Origin: an uncultured Bacteroidales bacterium
Lineage (GTDB): Bacteria; Bacteroidota; Bacteroidia; Bacteroidales; FEN-979
Length of the DNA stretch: 61,649 nucleotides
NCBI GenBank assembly: GCA_903828645.1
Contig: CAIKNA010000067.1
Location: 1 to 61,649 of the forward strand
Direction of reading: 5' to 3'
Shown: positions 26,445 through 34,572 of the stretch, one piece after another
How the letters are laid out: each line of letters begins with the position of its first letter
Position numbering within the stretch: the stretch's first letter is position 1
The notes under the pieces: model-generated
What the model saw: the letters and a program-made list of their open reading frames with translations, nothing else
Databases searched by the model: none
What the model was told of the DNA's origin: nothing
Made by a program: the position numbers and the translations under genes

Positions 26445-28543
26445 TGATTTCAAAAATCCTGAGGCTCATCCTGCCTGCCATCCTCATGGTTTGCCGCATC
26501 GGGGCGCAGGGGCAGGAATATCAACATATCGTAGCGAAAGAGGAGGTGGCGGTCGATACCTTTTTCAGCAAATACCTCATCACCGATAAGTACCAGTGGC
26601 TCGAAAATGTCGACAGTGCAGAGACAAAAGAGTGGGTTGCCCAACAAAACCAGTCAAGTGAAAAATATTTGTCAAAAGCGGTACGCAAAACGGACATGTT
26701 CGGTTTGATTGACAAGTATGCATTTACATTGTTCGATAATCCCCAGAAAATGGGAGATTACTACTTTACCTATGCACATTACAATAACTATAACGTTCCG
26801 GCCCTGTTTTATCAATCGTCGCTGGAAAGGGAGTCGGAAATGCTGGTTGACCCGACAGATATTTCAAAGAAAGATGTCATCATGCTTAACGATTATGCTG
26901 TGTCAAAAGACTCCAGATTGCTTGCGTACCAGTTCAGCAGAAATGGCAGTGACTGGAACGAGGTGAAGGTGATCTCGCTGAAAACGCGCAAACACAGGGA
27001 AGACCACCTGACGGGTTTAAAATTTTCTCACATTTCATGGAAGGGAGATGGTTTCTTCTATACGACATTTTCACAGGAGGGAAAATTCGGCGAAACGCAT
27101 GGACAAAGGGTCTTTTATCATAAAATCGGTACGGAACAACGGCAGGACAGCCTTGTTTTTGAAAGGAAAAACGATCCCTCTGTGGAGTTTAAATACCTGA
27201 CAACCTCTGATGAACGATTTTTCGTACTCAAGGAATTTAAAAAAAAGAACGGAATGATAAACATATATTACACAGATTATCATTCGGAACATCCGGGCAT
27301 CGTGCCACTTATCACCAACCTTACCTATAACGCCGACATCCTTGACAGCCATGAAGGGAAATTTATCGCAACCACCTTCAAAGAAGCGAACAACGGCCGG
27401 ATTGTCGAGATAGATCCTGCAAATCCTTATAAATGGCGGGCAATCGGTTACGAATTCAACGACGCGCTGCTGCTGAAGACCATTCCCTTTACCGACCGGA
27501 TTGTCGCTGTTTACCAGGCCAACCAGCATCCGTTCATCATGGTCTATGATTATTCCGGCACCGTATTGTACAAATACCAGTTGCCGGTGGCATCCTCGGT
27601 AGGGGGATTCAGCGGAAACAGTACCGACGAAGAGTTGCTTTTTGATTTTACCTCCTATACGATTCCACCGGTGGTTTACAAGTTTAACATCAGGACATTT
27701 AAACAGGAATTAACCCAGAAGACAACCGTCAATTTTGATTTTAACACGATCGAATACAAGGAAGAAGAATATATGTCGAAGGACAGCGTGATGGTTCCCA
27801 TGATCCTGGTTTATGAAAAGGGAATGATCAGGGACGGGAACAACCCGGCGATCCTTGAAGCTTATGGCGGTTTTAACGTCGTGGTGTCTCCCCATTTTGA
27901 TCCCGGAATCGTATCGTTCATCAAGCATGGGGGAATTTATGCATTTGCAAACATACGCGGGGGTGGCGACAAGGGGGTTGCATGGGCGCGGGCAGGGCGG
28001 GGCGAAAACAAGCAAAACTCCTTTGATGATTTCATTGCTGCCGCTGAATTCCTGATCGCGCAAAAATACACTTCCAGGGATAAGCTGGCTGCAACCGGGG
28101 CTTCCAACGGGGGTCTGGTTGTGGCTGTAGCAGCCATCCAGCGGCCCGATTTGTTCAAAGCAGTGGTTCCCGTTGTGGCGCCCACGGATATGATCCGGTT
28201 CGAAAAATTCACGGTGGGACACTGGCACACGGGGGAATACGGCACGGTGAATGACAGTGCCAGTTTTGCCAGGCTCCTGCATTATTCCCCTTACCACAAT
28301 ATCCGGGAAGAGATCAATTATCCGGCGATGCTGTTGGTAACTTCAGAAAATGATGACCGGGTTCCACCCTTTCATTCGTACAAATTTGTCGCGCGGCTCC
28401 AGAACAGGGAAGCCCAGAAAAATCCGGTCCTGTTGAAGATCGAACTGAAATCGGGCCATTATGGTGCGTCAACCTTTATGTCTGTCATCAGGGAAATGGC
28501 AGATGTTTATGGATTTATCATGAATGAAATCATGAAAAAATAG
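26444..28543 (+). CDS. Prolyl oligopeptidase family (S9A) serine peptidase
   Basis: 699 residues from ATG 26444, which overlaps the preceding stop as TGATG; a GTG one codon earlier is possible. Signal peptide LRLILPAILMVCRIGAQGQ. N-terminal beta-propeller (about 70-430), then the alpha/beta-hydrolase domain with Ser554 (GASNGG), Asp638 (ENDDRVPPFHS) and His672 (KSGHYGAS). It cleaves short peptides, often after proline; exported forms probably help peptide use. It converges on the NarL-type regulator gene with a 14-nt gap. Confidence 0.93.
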   Translation: MISKILRLILPAILMVCRIGAQGQEYQHIVAKEEVAVDTFFSKYLITDKYQWLENVDSAETKEWVAQQNQSSEKYLSKAVRKTDMFGLIDKYAFTLFDNPQKMGDYYFTYAHYNNYNVPALFYQSSLERESEMLVDPTDISKKDVIMLNDYAVSKDSRLLAYQFSRNGSDWNEVKVISLKTRKHREDHLTGLKFSHISWKGDGFFYTTFSQEGKFGETHGQRVFYHKIGTEQRQDSLVFERKNDPSVEFKYLTTSDERFFVLKEFKKKNGMINIYYTDYHSEHPGIVPLITNLTYNADILDSHEGKFIATTFKEANNGRIVEIDPANPYKWRAIGYEFNDALLLKTIPFTDRIVAVYQANQHPFIMVYDYSGTVLYKYQLPVASSVGGFSGNSTDEELLFDFTSYTIPPVVYKFNIRTFKQELTQKTTVNFDFNTIEYKEEEYMSKDSVMVPMILVYEKGMIRDGNNPAILEAYGGFNVVVSPHFDPGIVSFIKHGGIYAFANIRGGGDKGVAWARAGRGENKQNSFDDFIAAAEFLIAQKYTSRDKLAATGASNGGLVVAVAAIQRPDLFKAVVPVVAPTDMIRFEKFTVGHWHTGEYGTVNDSASFARLLHYSPYHNIREEINYPAMLLVTSENDDRVPPFHSYKFVARLQNREAQKNPVLLKIELKSGHYGASTFMSVIREMADVYGFIMNEIMKK

Positions 28544-28557
28544 CGCGGCAGGAGCGG

Positions 28558-29154
28558 CTAACCGACCTTCAGTTTTTTATAGATGTTTTTTACCCGGGTC
28601 CTCACTGTTTCCAGGCTGACAAAGCACTTTTCAGCAATGACACTGTAACTCATTCCATAGACCAGGTATTTTAACATTTCCGTTTCGTTCAGGGTGAGAT
28701 CGTGTGATGCACCTTTTGTTAAGGAGGTTCCCTGGTTGAACATGGCCAGCACCTTGCCGGCAATCCCCGGCGACATGGGTGCTCCACCTTCATGGATTTC
28801 CCGGATGGCTTCCAGGATTTGAAGAGGAGGTGTGTTTTTTAAAATATATCCTTCGGCACCACTGCAGATGGAATGAAACACCTTTTCATCATCTTCGAAA
28901 ATTGTTTCCATCAGGATTTTCAGTTCCGGGAATTGGGATTTCAGTATTTTCACGGCTTCGATGCCATTCATGCCGGGCATTTCAATATCCATCAGTACGA
29001 CATCCGGTTTTGTTGCGGCAATATGCTGAACCAGGTTGTCGCAATTTCCAAATGCGCCGGAACATTCAAAACCGTCACTGCTGTTGATCAGTATGGTGAG
29101 TCCGCGCCGGAGGCTGGAGTTGTCTTCGAAGATGACCACATTGATGTTGCTCAT
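28558..29154 (-). CDS. NarL/LuxR-type response regulator, C-terminally shortened duplicate
   Basis: 198 residues. Receiver domain with acidic D11 and phospho-acceptor D56 (VLMDIEMPGMNG), then a LuxR HTH (LNETEMLKYLVYGMSYSVIAEKCF). It is a close paralogue of the regulator at 31733-32374 (long identical DNA tracts, for example over 28869-28916) but ends at KKLKVG, about 15 residues before its paralogue. No kinase gene is adjacent. Two dyads (29239-29254 and 29281-29296) lie upstream. The HTH remains nearly complete, so function is possible. Confidence 0.88.
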   Translation of the reverse strand: MSNINVVIFEDNSSLRRGLTILINSSDGFECSGAFGNCDNLVQHIAATKPDVVLMDIEMPGMNGIEAVKILKSQFPELKILMETIFEDDEKVFHSICSGAEGYILKNTPPLQILEAIREIHEGGAPMSPGIAGKVLAMFNQGTSLTKGASHDLTLNETEMLKYLVYGMSYSVIAEKCFVSLETVRTRVKNIYKKLKVG

Positions 29155-29238
29155 TCCTTCTGAATTAATTCGGTCTGTTTTCGGGGGCAGGTCATTTTAC
29201 TGAAATACAAAGTAAGTTAAAAACTACTTTCCGGCTTC

Positions 29239-29254
29239 TCACCTGTTCAGGTGA
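29239..29254. promoter_or_regulatory. Operator-like dyad TCACCTG-tt-CAGGTGA
   Basis: Perfect 7-bp arms with a 2-nt centre, in the divergent gap between the NarL-type regulator and the lipoprotein gene. About 35 nt upstream of a possible -7 box (TTACTTTG, minus strand, 29215-29208). Confidence 0.65.
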
Positions 29255-29280
29255 TATTTTGCAACTTCCCGCCCCGAATC

Positions 29281-29296
29281 TCACCTGTTTAGGTGA
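29281..29296. promoter_or_regulatory. Second operator-like dyad TCACCT-gttt-AGGTGA
   Basis: Same sequence as the dyad at 29239 except one central base. Starts are exactly 42 bp apart, four helical turns, so two dimers would bind on the same DNA face. Confidence 0.65.
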
Positions 29297-29412
29297 TTGA
29301 CGCGCCCTGATTTTACCATTTTCTTTGCTATGACATTTTGTATTCCGAGTGATCGGGAAGAGGAAGCCGAAAATCTTTAGCCAGAGTAGGCGAAATTCAA
29401 AACAGTATTCAG

Positions 29413-30147
29413 ATGAAAACAAGAAAAATTATTATCAACATCCTCGGCGGGGTAATTATGGTATCCGCCCTGATATTTGTGGTTGAAAGCTGCAAAAAAG
29501 ACTCTACCGCTGTTACCCCGGCGGCAACCTCACCGGTTTATGCCTACGATGCCACCAATTACGGCAAAACAAATGCGCAATGGGCGGCTGAATGGTGGAA
29601 ATGGAACCTTCAGTTCGACTGCGTTCATTTTCCGCTGCGCGATACCACAGGCGCATATGCAAACCAAAACCAGAGCGGCTCGGTGTTTTTTCTTTCGGGG
29701 CGCAGGGGACATACGCTGTCTGTAACTGTACCGGCAGGAGTATCCCTGTTTCTCCCCCTGATCACCTTCGAATCTGATTACCCTTGTGCTTCTGATACTT
29801 CATCGCACCCGGCTCCGGGCGAATCTGTCGAACATTTCCTGACAACCATGACCCAGGCCAACGTTGCTGCCATGGACCAGTTATCGTTGACCATAGATGG
29901 AGATTCCATTGCGCATGTAAACAATTTCAAGGTGCTCTCCCCCTTGTTCACCATGACGGCCAATGCCGATCTTGCCGGCTGCTATGACGATTGCCTGAAC
30001 GGAAGCCTGCAATCATTTGTTGGCGGAGGATACTTTTTCATGCTCAGGCCCCTTTCAAAGGGAACACATACCATCCACCGCGTTGGCGGGGCTTCAGCTT
30101 TGTTTCCTTTTCTTTACGATATAACCTATCATATCACCCAGCAATAA
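29413..30147 (+). CDS. Probable lipoprotein of unknown function
   Basis: 244 residues. N-terminal signal KIIINILGGVIMVSALIFVV followed by ESCKKDS, which resembles Bacteroidota lipoproteins (Cys followed by Lys/Asp). The mature part contains a Trp-rich segment (NAQWAAEWWKWNLQF), GRRGHTLSVTVPAGVSLFLPLI, and a C-terminal beta segment ending GTHTIHRVGGASALFPFLYDITYHI. This looks like a compact beta-domain; no named family recognised. It lies between two regulator paralogues, divergent from the first. Confidence 0.75.
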   Translation: MKTRKIIINILGGVIMVSALIFVVESCKKDSTAVTPAATSPVYAYDATNYGKTNAQWAAEWWKWNLQFDCVHFPLRDTTGAYANQNQSGSVFFLSGRRGHTLSVTVPAGVSLFLPLITFESDYPCASDTSSHPAPGESVEHFLTTMTQANVAAMDQLSLTIDGDSIAHVNNFKVLSPLFTMTANADLAGCYDDCLNGSLQSFVGGGYFFMLRPLSKGTHTIHRVGGASALFPFLYDITYHITQQ

Positions 30148-30275
30148 TCAGCCAGGTAATTTCAATTTCCAGTCTGTGAAGCCAGCCGAACCCGCGGCCA
30201 TGTTGAATGTGAAATCGATGTTGCAGGAATTCATGGGAGAGAAAAATTTATTCTAACCAATTTAAACACTGTTTT

Positions 30276-31709
30276 ATGAAAACAAATTGCAGATTTCTTA
30301 TCGTACTGGGATTTTTTTTAGCTTTTCCCACATTTTACCTTTTCGCACAGGTAGCCATCAATGCTGATAACAGCCCACCGGACAATTCGGCGATGCTCGA
30401 TGTGAAATCTACCACAAAGGGAGCTTTGTTGCCACGGATGACCTTTGAACAACGGAATGCCATTGCTAATCCTGTTGAAGGGCTTATGGCATATTGCACC
30501 AATTGCAATCAGGATGGAACCGGAACTTTGTCAATATTTCAGGGCGGTAAATGGATTAATATTGCAGGATCTTGTACTGTACCAACTTCCCCTTCTGCAG
30601 GTTTTAGCATTCCATCCGTTACAGAAATGATCTGGAAGTGGAAAAGAGTGCCAATTGCAACCGGATATAAGTGGAATACGACCAATGATTCCTCCACTGC
30701 CATCAATATGGGTAGCGATACATCCAAAACAGAAACCGGACTTACCTGCTGGACAACTTATAACAGATACGTTTGGGCTTACAATTTATGTGGAAATTCG
30801 AGTCCTCTTACTTTGACGCAGACAACTTCTCCAATTCCATTTTCTCCGGCACCTACAGCGGGAGTAAATATACCTGGTCCTTTCTCAATCATTTGGAACT
30901 GGAATTCTGTTGCAGGGGCCACCGGCTATAAATGGAGCCCTACCAATGACATAAATTCCGCGACTGACATGGCAAACGCCACAACAACAACCGAGACAGG
31001 GTTGGCTTGTGGCACCAACTATACCCGGTTTGTATGGGCATATAATGGCTGTGGCTTTTCCACCCCGGTATCCTTAAATCAGGCCACGGTGGCTTGTCTG
31101 ATTTGTGGTACCTCCATCACAATCAACCATGTGGCGGGAGCTGTGGCACCGGTTACCAAAACAGTTACTTATGGCATCGTTACAAATATTACCGGATTGA
31201 CAGATGTATGCTGGATTACCCGAAACCTGGGTGCCAGTCAGCAGGCAACAGCCGTGAACGATGCTACCGAAGCATCAGCCGGCTGGTACTGGCAGTTTAA
31301 CCGCAAACAGGGGTATCAATATACCACTACCCGCTTACCTAACACCCCCTGGATCACCAGCATCAGTGAAAATTCTGATTGGGTTGCCACCAACGACCCT
31401 TGCAGGATTGAACTTGGTTCCGGCTGGCGTATTCCAACCTCTGCCGAGTGGTATAATGTGGATGCAGGTGGAAACTGGATCGATTGGACCGGACCATGGG
31501 GCTCTGGTCTGAAACTGCATGCTGCCGGGTACGTTGCCTACAGCGATGGTAACGTGTACTATCGCGGTTCGAACGGCTTCTATTGGAGCAGTTCGCAGTA
31601 CGATGCATCAGACGCCTGGTACCTGTCCTTCGGCAGTGGGTACTGCAACGTTTTCGAGAGTTATCCCAAGGCGGCCGGCTACTCCGCCCGCTGCCTTCGA
31701 GGCTATTAA
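30276..31709 (+). CDS. FISUMP-domain secreted protein with DGR-like variable C-terminus
   Basis: 477 residues; signal peptide (FLIVLGFFLAFPTFYLFAQ). Residues 22-95 are the start segment common in this family (AMLDVKSTTKGALLPRMT). Two ~90-residue Fn3-like repeats follow (IWKWKRVPIATGYKWNTTND and IWNWNSVAGATGYKWSPTND). The C-terminal FISUMP domain (CWITRNLGAS to YSARCLRGY) has a C-type-lectin-like fold. Known Bacteroidota diversity-generating retroelement (DGR) targets end in the same fold, with the pattern RGSNG.YWSS..., W.L.F.S, and S.RCLR. The last ~50 codons look like such a variable region. No reverse transcriptase or template repeat is in this window. Confidence 0.85.
   Translation: MKTNCRFLIVLGFFLAFPTFYLFAQVAINADNSPPDNSAMLDVKSTTKGALLPRMTFEQRNAIANPVEGLMAYCTNCNQDGTGTLSIFQGGKWINIAGSCTVPTSPSAGFSIPSVTEMIWKWKRVPIATGYKWNTTNDSSTAINMGSDTSKTETGLTCWTTYNRYVWAYNLCGNSSPLTLTQTTSPIPFSPAPTAGVNIPGPFSIIWNWNSVAGATGYKWSPTNDINSATDMANATTTTETGLACGTNYTRFVWAYNGCGFSTPVSLNQATVACLICGTSITINHVAGAVAPVTKTVTYGIVTNITGLTDVCWITRNLGASQQATAVNDATEASAGWYWQFNRKQGYQYTTTRLPNTPWITSISENSDWVATNDPCRIELGSGWRIPTSAEWYNVDAGGNWIDWTGPWGSGLKLHAAGYVAYSDGNVYYRGSNGFYWSSSQYDASDAWYLSFGSGYCNVFESYPKAAGYSARCLRGY
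31545..31700 (+). other. Candidate DGR variable region (VR)
   Basis: At nearly every position where known FISUMP-type template repeats read Asn, the codon here is NNC with bases other than A in positions 1-2: TAC 31557, TTC 31578, TAC 31599, GAC 31611, TAC 31620, TCC 31626, GGC 31632, TAC 31641, TTC 31653, CCC 31665, GCC 31674, TAC 31680. Scaffold codons (RGSNG, YWSS, W.L.F, RCLR) are conserved. This is the expected result of adenine-directed mutagenesis of AAC codons. The template comparison relies on my memory of the family. Confidence 0.5.
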
Positions 31710-31732
31710 TTTATTTTTTATATGAAAAAAAA

Positions 31733-32374
31733 TTAAACAATCTTGCCCTTGATGGCTTTTGAAACCGCCTCTGACTTGGAATGAACCTGCAGCTTTTTAT
31801 AAACATTTTTCAAATGCGTACTGATCGTATCCATGCTCACACAGCACTTTTCCGCCACAGCCTTGTAACTCATGCCATCGACCAGGTATTTCAACACCTC
31901 CATTTCGCGGTCGGTGAGATTGTATGATTCATCCCTGGCAAATGAAGTTCCTGATTTGAACATGGACAACACTTTGCTGGCAATGCTTGGCGTCATCGGG
32001 GCTCCTCCTTCATGGATCTCCCTGACGGCTGCCAGGATTTGCGCCGGCGGGGTGCTTTTTAAAATATATCCTTCGGCACCGCTGCAGATCGAATGAAACA
32101 CCTTTTCATCATCTTCGAAAATTGTTTCCATCAGGATCTTTATTTCAGGAAATTGGGGCTTCAGCATCTTCACGGCTTCGATGCCATTCATGCCGGGCAT
32201 TTCAATATCCATCAGGACGACATCCGGTTTTGTTTCGGCAATATGTTGAATCAGGTTGTCGCAATTTCCAAATGCGCCTGAACATTCAAAGCCTGCACTG
32301 CCGTTGATCAGGGTGGTTAGACCACGCCGGAGGTTTGAGTTGTCTTCGAAAATGACTACCCTGATGTTGCTCAT
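31733..32374 (-). CDS. NarL/LuxR-type response regulator paired with TPR kinase
   Basis: 213 residues. Receiver with D11 and D56 (VLMDIEMPGMNG) and a full LuxR HTH (LTDREMEVLKYLVDGMSYKAVAEKCC to SKAIKGKIV). Its start overlaps the kinase gene end by 4 nt, so the two form a classic translationally coupled pair. It is the complete version of the shortened paralogue at 28558-29154. Confidence 0.95.
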   Translation of the reverse strand: MSNIRVVIFEDNSNLRRGLTTLINGSAGFECSGAFGNCDNLIQHIAETKPDVVLMDIEMPGMNGIEAVKMLKPQFPEIKILMETIFEDDEKVFHSICSGAEGYILKSTPPAQILAAVREIHEGGAPMTPSIASKVLSMFKSGTSFARDESYNLTDREMEVLKYLVDGMSYKAVAEKCCVSMDTISTHLKNVYKKLQVHSKSEAVSKAIKGKIV

Positions 32375-34533
32375 GCTTTTAAGGTTAGTTCTATTTGCGT
32401 TCCTTTGCCGGGTTGGGATTCAATTTTCAATTCAGCCTTCATTTCATCCGCCCTGCGACGCATGTTTTTTAATCCGTTGCCCTGGTTTTCCTGTGAAGTG
32501 TCAAAACCGGCGCCATCATCCAGGATGTGCAGCCGGATGAGGTTATTCTCATTTGTCAGCCTGATTCCGGCATGCGTGGCATTTGAATACTTGACAAGGT
32601 TGTTAATCGCTTCCTTGAAGATCAGGTAAAAATTCCTGCGCTCTTCAAGTGAGAGTTTCTTCTCGCTCAGGATTTCATCTGCATGAAAGGTGAATTCAAT
32701 CTGTTTTGCCCGGAACAAATTAAAGGCGAGCGATTTCATCCTGAAGATGATCTTTGCGAAACTGTCATTCTCCGCATTGATCGTCCAAACAATGTCGCTC
32801 ATGGCGTCTATCACCTTCCGCGAGGCATCGCCGATCATCTCGAGCGCTTCATCATGGTTCGCGTCATTTTTTCTTGCCACTTCACTGTAAACGGAGATGC
32901 TGTTGAGCGTGGAACCAATGTCATCGTGCAGGTCGCCTGCAATTTTATTGCGGATGTCGTTCAATCGCAGCAATTGCCTGGCACGGTAAGAACGGTAAAT
33001 AAAAAAGGATAAAACGAGCACCAGCCCGATCATCCCGATAAAGAAATTCGCCAGTAGTTTTTGCCGTTGCAATTCTTTCAGCGCCAGGGCATCTTTCTTT
33101 TCCTGTTCTGCTTTTGCCTGCGCCTCTTTTTGATCGAATTCATACTGCATCTTCGATTGTACGATTTTCTGAGTATTCTCCCGGTTGAACATGCTATCGC
33201 GGGCAGCGATGTGAAGTTTGTAGTGTTCCAATGCTTTTTTAAAGTCTCCCCGTGCGCTGTCTACCATAGCCAATTCACCATAGACTTCTGTTATTGCATT
33301 CAAACTTCCGTTTTCATTTGCAAGGGCGAGGCTTTTGTTCAGGTATTGAATGGACTGTTTATAGTTTTTCTGTTTGGCAAAGACCACTCCGATGTTGTAG
33401 CAGGAAAGCGCAATGCCGGTTTTATCCCCGATTTCATCGCAAATTTTTAACGCGGCGAACTGATTCTTCAACGCCTCGGGATAATTGCCCCGGGATGTAT
33501 AAATATTTCCAATATTGCCGTAATTCAGCGCAATGTCTTTTTTATTCCCGATTTCTTCATTCATTTTTATAGCAGCGGTTTGATATTTAACCGCTTCGGA
33601 ATAGTTGCCCCGGGAACCATAAACATTACCGATATTGCCGTATATCAGGGCGATACCCATTTTATCGCCGACTTCCTGGTACATTTTTAACGCAGCGAGA
33701 TAATACTTCAATGCTTCGGGCAAATTGCCCAGAGAAAAATAGATAAGCCCGATGTTGCCATCATTTCTCGCGATGCCATGCTTATCCCCGGTCTCTTCAC
33801 TGATTTTCAATGCTGACAGAAAATTATTCAGCGCTTCAGGAAAGTTGCCCTGTGAACCCAAAATATTTCCGAGGTTTCCGTAATTAAGCGCGATACCTTG
33901 TTTATCTCCGATTTCCTTATTTATTTTCAGGGCTTCAAAATAGTTCTTCAACGCCTCGGGATGGTTGCCCTGGTAATCATAAATAAGCCCAAGGTTGCCG
34001 TTACAGCGTGCGATGCCCTGTTTATCCCCGATCTCTTCATTTATTTTTAATGCCAGGCGCGTATGCTCCAGCGCCTCTGTATACCTGCCGCGGTTCCCGA
34101 AAACCACCCCTTTATTTTTCAATGCCAGGGATTTCAGTTGAAGTATCCTGAACCTGTTCCGGGATTTTTCCATTCCGGCAGGCATCTGCAGAAGCTGGTC
34201 GCACAATTCCAGGGCATTGTTACTGTTATTCAATGCCTCATCAAACTTCCCGAGATTTATATTTGCCGAACTCATGGTTGCCCGGGCAACTGCGATCCCC
34301 AATTTATAGTTCAAACTCGTTGCAAGTCCATTTGCCTGCAAGGCGAAATAAATTGAGGTGTCGGGGTTGTTATTCCTGGTTAAACCGGCCAGTTCATTCA
34401 GCGTATTTACTTTGGCCGTGTCGGATTTTGCGCCTGTCAATACATGCATCAGCGAATCGAACCCCTTGTTCTGCCCGTGGCACAAAGAGGTAAGAGAGCA
34501 AAAACAAATAAGAACCATGACGTTTCTATTCAT
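32371..34533 (-). CDS. TPR-containing sensor histidine kinase (HisKA_3)
   Basis: 720 residues; signal peptide (VMVLICFCSLTSLCHGQ). The periplasmic region (about 25-480) has 8-9 kinesin-light-chain-like TPRs of 40 residues (GNLGNI...G.YPEAL..). A coiled stretch and a membrane helix (ANFFIGMIGLVLVLSFFIYR) follow, then HisKA_3 with phospho-His536 (DLHDDIGSTLN) and HATPase_c (NNLVKYSNATHAG, DDGAGFD, GNGLKNMRRRA). It senses an unknown signal, probably through protein contacts of the TPRs, and phosphorylates the coupled regulator. It starts 39 nt after the dehydrogenase gene upstream and may be transcribed with it. Confidence 0.95.
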   Translation of the reverse strand: MNRNVMVLICFCSLTSLCHGQNKGFDSLMHVLTGAKSDTAKVNTLNELAGLTRNNNPDTSIYFALQANGLATSLNYKLGIAVARATMSSANINLGKFDEALNNSNNALELCDQLLQMPAGMEKSRNRFRILQLKSLALKNKGVVFGNRGRYTEALEHTRLALKINEEIGDKQGIARCNGNLGLIYDYQGNHPEALKNYFEALKINKEIGDKQGIALNYGNLGNILGSQGNFPEALNNFLSALKISEETGDKHGIARNDGNIGLIYFSLGNLPEALKYYLAALKMYQEVGDKMGIALIYGNIGNVYGSRGNYSEAVKYQTAAIKMNEEIGNKKDIALNYGNIGNIYTSRGNYPEALKNQFAALKICDEIGDKTGIALSCYNIGVVFAKQKNYKQSIQYLNKSLALANENGSLNAITEVYGELAMVDSARGDFKKALEHYKLHIAARDSMFNRENTQKIVQSKMQYEFDQKEAQAKAEQEKKDALALKELQRQKLLANFFIGMIGLVLVLSFFIYRSYRARQLLRLNDIRNKIAGDLHDDIGSTLNSISVYSEVARKNDANHDEALEMIGDASRKVIDAMSDIVWTINAENDSFAKIIFRMKSLAFNLFRAKQIEFTFHADEILSEKKLSLEERRNFYLIFKEAINNLVKYSNATHAGIRLTNENNLIRLHILDDGAGFDTSQENQGNGLKNMRRRADEMKAELKIESQPGKGTQIELTLKA
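33380..34080 (-). repeat. 120-bp tandem repeats encoding kinase TPR units
   Basis: DNA-level repetition with a 120-nt period inside the kinase gene. Each unit has the same order of motifs (IGDK.GIA..YGNIGN, then G.YPEAL). Similarity at the nucleotide level suggests recent unit duplication or gene conversion. Confidence 0.75.
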
Positions 34534-34572
34534 TTTCGTACCAAATTGAATGCAGGAAGCAATCCTGTGCTA

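Noticed and set aside
29530-29712. Minus-strand ORF opposite the lipoprotein gene
   Set aside because: Composition follows the antisense of the real gene; no promoter or family.
28558-34533. DGR reverse transcriptase or template repeat near the FISUMP gene
   Set aside because: No RT motif (YxDD) in any frame and no second copy of the variable region seen; recorded as absent rather than annotated.
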